From Streptomyces olivochromogenes (GTDB taxonomy: Bacteria; Actinomycetota; Actinomycetes; Streptomycetales; Streptomycetaceae), in contig NZ_JADDRL010000058.1 of assembly GCF_021538895.1 (NCBI RefSeq), positions 1 through 57,931 on the forward strand: 57,931 nt of DNA, written 5' to 3'. The position numbers and the translations under genes were made by a program. Positions 52,248 through 57,931 of the stretch are shown here, in pieces. Numbering within the stretch: position 1 is the stretch's first letter; each line of letters begins with the position of its first letter. The notes under the pieces are model-generated. The model was not told the DNA's origin, did no database searches, and was given only the letters and a program-made list of their open reading frames with translations.

Positions 52248-53038
52248 CTGAGCAGGTCCGGCTCGCTGCGGCTGATGTCCTGCCACAGCGGCTGGTAGTT
52301 GATCCAGGCCACCAGGTCGCCGCCGAGCTGTTCGCGGGTCGCGACCGCGAGTTTGTGGTCGATGAGGAGCGGGCGCCCCGCGGCCTTCGCCATCAGCTGC
52401 ACCTGTGAGGATCTCTCCATCGACAGGAACCACCAGGCCGCCGCGTCGATCGAGTCGCCGACCGTGAGCAGGCCGTGGTTGCGCAGCACGAGGGCCTTGC
52501 GGCTGCCGAGGGCGGTCGCGATGCGGCGGCCCTCGTCGCTGTCGACGGCGACGCCGGTGTAGGCGTCGTACAGGGCGTGGTCCTCGTAGAAGGCGCAGCT
52601 CTCCTGGGTGATCGGGTCGAGGAGGTCGCCGAGCGCGGACAGGGCGCGGCCGTGCACCGAGTGGCAGTGGGCGACGGCCACGACGTCCGGGCGGGCGGCG
52701 TGGACCTGGGCGTGCACGGTGAACGCCGCCTGGTTGACGTGGTAGCGGCCCTCGATCACCTGCCCGTCCTGGTTGGCCAGGACGAGGTCGCTGACGGTGA
52801 CGTGCTTGAAGGGCATCCCGAACGGATTGACCCAGAAGCAGTCGGTGTACTCGGGGTCGCGTGCGGTGATGTGTCCCGACACCCCGTCCTCGAACCCGGA
52901 CCGCCCGAAGATCCGCAGCGCGCCGGCGAGTCGTTCCTTGCGGTGCCGGCGCTCGTCGTCGAGCGAGTCGTACATCGGCGGCATCGCGAACTGCAGCTGA
53001 TCGGTGGGCAGCGGCAGAGGCGGGGTCGGCCCGTGCAT
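52244..53038 (-). CDS. Class II aldolase/adducin-family protein
   Basis: The 264-residue enzyme has the class II aldolase fold. The metal-site residues are seen as HCHSVHG (about residue 125) and RNHGLLTVG (about 190), with the acidic site in the DGVSGHITARDP segment. It may be an aldolase or a decarboxylase of a hydroxy-acid; the substrate is unknown. A GGAGG site lies 5 bases before ATG 53038. It is divergent from the PNPOx-like gene, with two palindromes between. Confidence 0.88.
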   Translation of the reverse strand: MHGPTPPLPLPTDQLQFAMPPMYDSLDDERRHRKERLAGALRIFGRSGFEDGVSGHITARDPEYTDCFWVNPFGMPFKHVTVSDLVLANQDGQVIEGRYHVNQAAFTVHAQVHAARPDVVAVAHCHSVHGRALSALGDLLDPITQESCAFYEDHALYDAYTGVAVDSDEGRRIATALGSRKALVLRNHGLLTVGDSIDAAAWWFLSMERSSQVQLMAKAAGRPLLIDHKLAVATREQLGGDLVAWINYQPLWQDISRSEPDLLS

Positions 53039-53096
53039 AGGTCCTCCAGCACTGGGTTTGCTTTACGGGGCGGAAGTTACCGTCGGTCAGCGCAGG

Positions 53097-53112
53097 AAAA
53101 CAGAGCTGTTTT
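53097..53112. promoter_or_regulatory. Palindrome near the class II aldolase promoter
   Basis: AAAACAG-AG-CTGTTTT is a perfect 7-bp inverted repeat. CTTTAC (53061-53066) and GTAAAG (53113-53118) form a further outer repeat. This AT-rich core lies 58-75 bp upstream of the aldolase start and may be an operator. Confidence 0.4.
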
Positions 53113-53160
53113 GTAAAGATGACGCAGCGGTCGATGCGGCCCGTCCACACCCAAACACAT

Positions 53161-53181
53161 ACCCGACAGAAGATGTCGGGT
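53161..53181. promoter_or_regulatory. Strong palindromic operator upstream of the PNPOx-like gene
   Basis: ACCCGACA-GAAGA-TGTCGGGT is a perfect inverted repeat with 8-bp arms, 21 bp before the PNPOx-like start at 53203 and between two divergent genes. No candidate regulator lies beside it. Confidence 0.6.
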
Positions 53182-53202
53182 GTTGCCGTAACAGTGGCTC
53201 GT

Positions 53203-53670
53203 ATGAACTGGGCAGACTTCACCTCCGCCGCTCCCGGCCTCGCGAAGACCGTCGAGGAGCGCTTCGGCGCGTTCCGCCATCACGTCCTCGCCACCCTGCG
53301 CCGGGACGGTTCCCCGCGCACCACCGGCCTGGAGGTGCGTTTCCTGCGCGGCGAACTGTGGCTGGGCATGATGCCGGGCTCGCTCAAGGCCCTCGACCTG
53401 CGCCGGGATCCCCGGTTCGCGCTGCAGGCGAATCCGGGGCCGGACTCCGCGATGGGCGGCGGGGACGTGCGGATCAGCGGGCGGGCCGTCGAGGTCGTCG
53501 ATACGGCACTGAAGGCGGCGTACGTCGAAGAGGTGGAACCGCCGCAGCCGTTCCACCTCTTCCGCACCGAGTTGACGGAGGTCGTACGGACCTACGTCGA
53601 GGACGACACGTATCTGGTCGTCGAGGTCTGGCGGCCCGGAGCGCCGGTGCGCACTCTCAGGCGGACGTGA
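53203..53670 (+). CDS. Pyridoxamine-5'-phosphate-oxidase-fold protein
   Basis: The 155-residue protein has the split-barrel PNPOx fold. The core sequence RHHVLATLRRDGSPRTTGLE is near the N-terminus and VRISGRAVEVVD follows around residue 90. In actinobacteria such proteins bind FMN or F420 and often act as oxidoreductases or general stress proteins. ATG 53203 (MNWADF) was chosen. No ribosome site is clear, so a short leader or leaderless message is possible. The frame is open upstream, but with no family sequence. It ends 18 bases from guaA. Confidence 0.85.
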   Translation: MNWADFTSAAPGLAKTVEERFGAFRHHVLATLRRDGSPRTTGLEVRFLRGELWLGMMPGSLKALDLRRDPRFALQANPGPDSAMGGGDVRISGRAVEVVDTALKAAYVEEVEPPQPFHLFRTELTEVVRTYVEDDTYLVVEVWRPGAPVRTLRRT

Positions 53671-53688
53671 CCTTCAAGAACGGGAGGA

Positions 53689-55269
<1,581 letters not shown>

Positions 55270-55310
55270 GGGGTGCCTTCCGGCGGTTTGGGCGGGGGTC
55301 TGTGGTGTCG

Positions 55311-55316
55311 ATTCTA
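55311..55316 (-). promoter_or_regulatory. Likely -10 box of guaA
   Basis: On the minus strand TAGAAT is close to consensus and gives a leader of about 35 bases before the guaA GTG. No clear -35 is seen. Confidence 0.5.
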
Positions 55317-55425
55317 ACGGGGTGGGCGTGGGACACCGTCCCGCTTGCCGGGGGCCGCCGCCCCCAGACCCCCGCGGGCCGGCGTTGCCGACCGGTGCCC
55401 GACCGTTCCGTGGCATACTGGCCTC

Positions 55426-55497
55426 ATGCTCGCGCAGACGACCTTCCTCTTTACCTATGGCAACCGGCCCGCCGGCTGCCATGGTCGTGCTGCTTGA
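55426..55497 (+). CDS. Phe/Tyr-type leader peptide of the chorismate mutase gene
   Basis: An open frame of 23 codons starts at ATG 55426 and encodes M-L-A-Q-T-T-F-L-F-T-Y-G-N then a short tail, ending at TGA 55497. Two phenylalanine codons and one tyrosine codon lie within five codons, and they include TTT and TAT, which are rare in Streptomyces. CATACT (55414-55419) just before the ATG looks like a -10. The next gene makes a Phe/Tyr precursor enzyme, and a terminator-like hairpin starts 22 bases after the stop. These features fit ribosome-mediated attenuation. It is too short for most gene finders. Confidence 0.7.
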   Translation: MLAQTTFLFTYGNRPAGCHGRAA

Positions 55498-55518
55498 GCC
55501 AACCGCCAAGCGACTTCC

Positions 55519-55553
55519 CAGGCGCCCCGGGCCGACAAGGCCCGGGGCGCCTG
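55519..55553 (+). terminator. Attenuator hairpin of the chorismate mutase leader
   Basis: A perfect 15-bp stem (with GGCGCCCCGGGCC in the arm) and a 5-base loop GACAA lie between the leader peptide and the gene. The segment GGCCCG (55466-55471), just past the Phe/Tyr codons, can pair with CGGGCC (55528-55533) in the hairpin's 5' arm, an alternative antiterminator fold. Confidence 0.65.
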
Positions 55554-55614
55554 TCGTTGTCCGGGGTCTTTCGTTCCGGGGGCGCCGCGTCCCGTCCGAT
55601 GAGGAGCCCCAGCC

Positions 55615-55902
55615 ATGACCGTCACCCCCGCAGAGAAGACCGGCGCCCGCACCGCCGAGGCCGCCGATGTGATCACCGGTGCCCGTGAGCGCATCGACTC
55701 GCTCGACGACCGGATCATCGGCCTGATCCAGGAACGGATGGCCGTGTCCGCCGTGATCCAGGAGGCCCGGATCACCTCCGGCGGGCGGCGCGTGAACCTC
55801 TCCCGGGAGATGGAGATCCTCGACCACTACAGGGTGGCCCTGGGCAAGCCGGGCACCGGCCTCGCGATGACCCTGCTGGAGCTGTGCCGCGGCCGGGTCT
55901 GA
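55615..55902 (+). CDS. AroQ-class chorismate mutase
   Basis: This 95-residue protein is a short, helical AroQ chorismate mutase, which converts chorismate to prephenate on the route to phenylalanine and tyrosine. Core helices are seen at ARERIDSLDDRIIGLIQERM and VSAVIQEARI, and the segment NLSREMEILDHY near residue 63 carries likely catalytic polar residues. ATG 55615 has GAGGAG upstream. It is free-standing rather than fused to prephenate dehydratase. It is preceded by a Phe/Tyr leader peptide and hairpin that probably tune it. Confidence 0.92.
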   Translation: MTVTPAEKTGARTAEAADVITGARERIDSLDDRIIGLIQERMAVSAVIQEARITSGGRRVNLSREMEILDHYRVALGKPGTGLAMTLLELCRGRV

Positions 55903-56362
55903 ACGCACGTACGGAACCCGACTCACCCGTACGGCGCGTGACCGCCCCGCGAACCCCTTCGTTGGTCCCGGTGTCCGTGCCAGCCAGGGGCGGGCCCGAA
56001 AGAACCACGCGTGGCTCGCTGGAGCGATGAGGCGTGCGGATCGTGCCGTGCGTCGTGGGACCTCGCTCCAGACAAGTGACCGGACGGCAGGGGACAGCAG
56101 CCCGGTCACCCAAGAGAACGGCCGGCTCCGGGGACGCCCGGGGCCGACCGGCGGAAAACTGCAAATATGCACAAGGGTTGGGTCAAACGGTTGCGGAGGA
56201 CCCGCTCTTCCAGCACGATGCCTAGCAAGCCCGCCAAGTCCCAAAGCAGACATACGCATTGCAATGCACTGCTCACAAGGCACAGGGCACACAGACAAGC
56301 GGCGCAACCCCCCGGCGCCGCTCCCCGGGCACCGACGCTGCCCTGACGTCGGTGCTGACGGA

Positions 56363-56397
56363 GAAGGGCCCCGCGGCTCCGTCCCGCGGGGCCCTTC
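56363..56397. terminator. Terminator-like hairpin in a gene-free region
   Basis: GAAGGGCCCCGCGG (56363-56376) pairs perfectly with CCGCGGGGCCCTTC (56384-56397) with a 7-base loop. It has no known upstream gene nearer than 460 bases, so it may end a non-coding RNA. Confidence 0.6.
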
Positions 56398-56424
56398 GCA
56401 TGCCCGCACACGACAGCCCAGGAG

Positions 56425-56440
56425 TGTGATCCAGGTCACA
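56425..56440. promoter_or_regulatory. Crp-like site upstream of the LAxTG gene
   Basis: TGTGATCCAGGTCACA is a perfect TGTGA-N6-TCACA and also fits GTG-N6-GNCAC, the consensus I recall for Streptomyces Crp. It lies about 155 bp before the gene and overlaps the next palindrome. Confidence 0.6.
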
Positions 56441-56454
56441 TAAAGATTATGTGA
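56436..56454. promoter_or_regulatory. AT-rich palindrome overlapping the Crp-like site
   Basis: TCACATAA-AGA-TTATGTGA is a perfect 8-bp inverted repeat, unusually AT-rich for this genome. It shares five bases with the Crp-like site, so two regulators, or two Crp dimers, might compete. Confidence 0.5.
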
Positions 56455-56592
56455 GTGAACGTGCAACCATTTCCCGGCCTCGCGGATCAAACCAGCAGAA
56501 CCAAGGGTCACCTCCCGCGCCCCACACGCGGAGCCCCGCCATCAGATGCCCCGTGCCGCGCGTCGCGGCACGCCGGATTCCCCGAGGTCATC

Positions 56593-57621
56593 ATGAAGCT
56601 TCGCCGTGCCATGGCCGCAGCGGCCGCGACGGCTGTCATAGCACCGCTCGCGCTGCTGTCCGCGCCCGTCGCGTTCGCGGAGGAGTCGCCGTCGCCGACC
56701 CCCACCGAGACCGTGACGAGTGAGGCCCCGTCCGAGATACCGAGCGACTCGGCGACCCCGTCGGTCCCCGACGGCGGTCAGCCCTCCGACAGCGTCACCC
56801 CGAGCGACTCGACGTCCGCCTCGGCACCCGCGCCGAGCGACAGCGCGAGCCAGTCCACCGAGCCCGAGCCCTCCGAGTCGGCCGAGCCGAGCGAGGACCC
56901 GTCCGACCCGGACGTGCCCTACTGCGAGGACCTCGACGAGAACTTCGGCGACGCCAAGGTGTCCGCCGACATCAAGGGCCTGCCGGGCAAGATCGTCGCC
57001 GGTGACGGCTTCCACAACTTCAAGCTCGTCGTCACCAACGGCTCCAAGGCCGACGTCGAGGGCGTCGCCTTCTACGCCGAGGTCGAGAACTACGAGCTCG
57101 ACGAGTCGAAGTTCCTTAGCCCGTACGTCGACCTGGAGTTCAAGAACCCCGAGAGCGGTGCCTGGGACCGCATCGGCACCGACGACTGGGCCGGCGACTA
57201 CTTCTTCTACGTGGCGAAGCTGAAGTCGGGCGCGAGCCAGACGGTCGACCTGCGCGTCGGCATCGACGCCAAGGCCCCCGCCGGTGACGCCTACTCCTTC
57301 GGCTCCGGCGCCTACCTCGACAACGTCAAGGGCCAGGACTGCATCGCGGAGGGCTGGGCGCAGTACGACTTCGAGGTCCTGAAGGCCGGCTCCTCGAACC
57401 CCGACCCGGGTGACGCCACCCCGAGCGGCGAGGGCCCCAAGGACTCGCCGAAGAAGCCGCAGGGTGACGTCTCCGACCTGCCGACCGGCAACCTCGCCGA
57501 GACCGGGTCCAGCTCCGCGCTGCCGATCGTCGGTCTCGTCGGCGGTGTCGCCGTCGTCGCCGGTGCGGGCGCGGTGTTCGCGGTGCGCCGCCGCAGGGCC
57601 GGGGCAGGCGCCGACGCGTAA
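56593..57621 (+). CDS. Sortase-anchored surface protein (LAxTG type)
   Basis: The 342-residue protein starts at ATG 56593 (MKLRRAM). A signal peptide ends near AFA-EE. A Ser/Pro/Glu/Asp-rich stalk follows (about 30-105), then a folded domain (about 110-275; for example VSADIKGLPGKIVAGDGFH and SGAYLDNVKGQDC). A cell-wall sorting signal closes it: LAETG (about 304), a hydrophobic helix LPIVGLVGGVAVVAGAGAVF and an arginine-rich tail RRRRA. LAxTG is the motif of class E sortases in Streptomyces. Control by a Crp-like site is likely. Binding partner unknown. Confidence 0.92.
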   Translation: MKLRRAMAAAAATAVIAPLALLSAPVAFAEESPSPTPTETVTSEAPSEIPSDSATPSVPDGGQPSDSVTPSDSTSASAPAPSDSASQSTEPEPSESAEPSEDPSDPDVPYCEDLDENFGDAKVSADIKGLPGKIVAGDGFHNFKLVVTNGSKADVEGVAFYAEVENYELDESKFLSPYVDLEFKNPESGAWDRIGTDDWAGDYFFYVAKLKSGASQTVDLRVGIDAKAPAGDAYSFGSGAYLDNVKGQDCIAEGWAQYDFEVLKAGSSNPDPGDATPSGEGPKDSPKKPQGDVSDLPTGNLAETGSSSALPIVGLVGGVAVVAGAGAVFAVRRRRAGAGADA

Positions 57622-57648
57622 GCGGTAGGCACGAGCAGACACGAACAG

Positions 57649-57686
57649 AGAGGGACCTGCGCTCGGAGGGGGGCGCAGGTCCCTCT
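57649..57686 (+). terminator. Terminator after the LAxTG gene
   Basis: AGAGGGACCTGCGC (57649-57662) and GCGCAGGTCCCTCT (57673-57686) form a perfect 14-bp stem with a 10-base loop, followed by TTCC. It also serves the convergent GMC gene. Confidence 0.88.
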
Positions 57687-57699
57687 TTCCGTTCAAGGT

Positions 57700-57931
57700 C
57701 TACTTCTTCGGCGGCACCGTCGGTATCCCCAGGAACGGCAGTCGCAGCGCGCCGAACGCGTCCGACGGAACCGCCGGGGCGGCCGGCTCGACCGGCTTCA
57801 GGCGCTCGTACTCGGCGCCCTGCGCGGGACGCGGGTCCGCCTCCCCCTTGTTGGGCCAGTACGACATCGCCCGCTCGGCCTGCGCGGTGATGGTCAGCGA
57901 CGGGTTGACGCCCAGGTTCGCCGACACCGCG
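57700..57931 (-). CDS. GMC-family oxidoreductase, C-terminal end (partial)
   Basis: The last 77 or so residues of a flavoprotein are visible; the gene runs off the right edge. NPSLTITAQAERAMSYWP fits the C-terminal FAD-binding segment of GMC oxidoreductases (for example cholesterol-oxidase-like proteins). A Pro-rich tail of about 50 residues follows. Substrate cannot be judged from the fragment. Confidence 0.8.
   Translation of the reverse strand, partial: AVSANLGVNPSLTITAQAERAMSYWPNKGEADPRPAQGAEYERLKPVEPAAPAVPSDAFGALRLPFLGIPTVPPKK

Larger units (their letters stand above)
55270..55614. other. Divergent control region between guaA and chorismate mutase
   Basis: About 345 bases hold the guaA promoter (55311-55316), the Phe/Tyr leader peptide gene (55426-55497) and the attenuator hairpin (55519-55553). 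The remainder is GC-rich with no gene. Confidence 0.7.
55903..56592. other. Gene-free region between chorismate mutase and the LAxTG gene
   Basis: This 690-bp stretch is AT-richer than its surroundings and has no credible protein gene. It holds a perfect 12-bp palindrome GCATTGCAATGC (56256-56267), a strong hairpin (56363-56397), a Crp-like site (56425-56440) and a further palindrome (56436-56454). The isolated hairpin after about 460 bases without a gene suggests a small RNA or a long 3' tail. Confidence 0.5.

Overview
The window is a high-GC actinobacterial chromosome segment, almost certainly from a Streptomyces. GTG and TTG starts are common, convergent genes are separated by long GC hairpins, and the gene content fits: XRE-like proteins with a C-terminal membrane anchor, a sortase-type LAxTG protein, a c-di-AMP riboswitch before a cell-wall hydrolase, icmB, and the housekeeping set mdh, folD, purHN, sucCD, pcrA and guaA. 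I see no insertion sequence, prophage, tRNA, rRNA or CRISPR array. This is conserved core chromosome with a few lineage-variable genes.

Layout. 1-6.7 kb: aldehyde dehydrogenase, a DinB-like protein divergent from a WYL regulator, a MarR-GNAT fusion regulator, and a divergent LysR/MFS efflux pair. 6.7-14.1 kb: a proline-rich membrane protein, mdh, two related membrane-tethered HTH genes, a DUF3017 protein, folD and a small membrane protein. 14.2-20.3 kb: purN-purH, two membrane proteins and a sigma-factor-like protein with a C-terminal membrane segment. 20.3-25.8 kb: sucC-sucD and two secreted repetitive proteins. 25.9-34.1 kb: a divergent five-gene locus, with MoxR AAA+ ATPase, DUF5682 and VWA genes on the minus strand and SWIM zinc-finger and DUF5691 genes on the plus strand. 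34.1-44.9 kb: icmB, a lipase-like hydrolase, an M23 peptidase, pcrA, two NlpC/P60 hydrolases, a TDT/SLAC1-type transporter and a small membrane protein. 44.9-49.3 kb: a LiaFSR/PspC-like envelope-stress module and a DoxX protein. 49.4-57.9 kb: a frame-disrupted zinc-ribbon gene, a large membrane protein, DUF4429-SHOCT, class II aldolase, a PNPOx-like protein, guaA, chorismate mutase with an upstream Phe/Tyr leader peptide and attenuator-like hairpin, a LAxTG surface protein, and the 3' end of a GMC oxidoreductase running off the right edge.

Most notable. The promoter between the MoxR operon and the SWIM gene carries a perfect 10-bp inverted repeat. Its plus half is an exact match to the actinobacterial RecA-independent DNA-damage promoter (TTGTCRGTG-N8-TANNNT, the PafBC-type motif) and its minus half is a near match. 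The same motif, also exact, sits directly before pcrA 9 kb away. This points to the five-gene MoxR/VWA/DUF5682/SWIM/DUF5691 locus being part of the DNA-damage response. DUF5682 carries two GxxH-type motifs like those of the TraB/TIKI/EreA/ChaN superfamily. Other strong signals are the Phe/Tyr leader before chorismate mutase, the c-di-AMP riboswitch, paired LysR boxes, a MarR operator spanning the previous gene's stop codon, and Crp-like sites before the sucCD operon and the LAxTG gene.

All functional assignments come from reading the translated sequence and recalled family features. No database search was possible.
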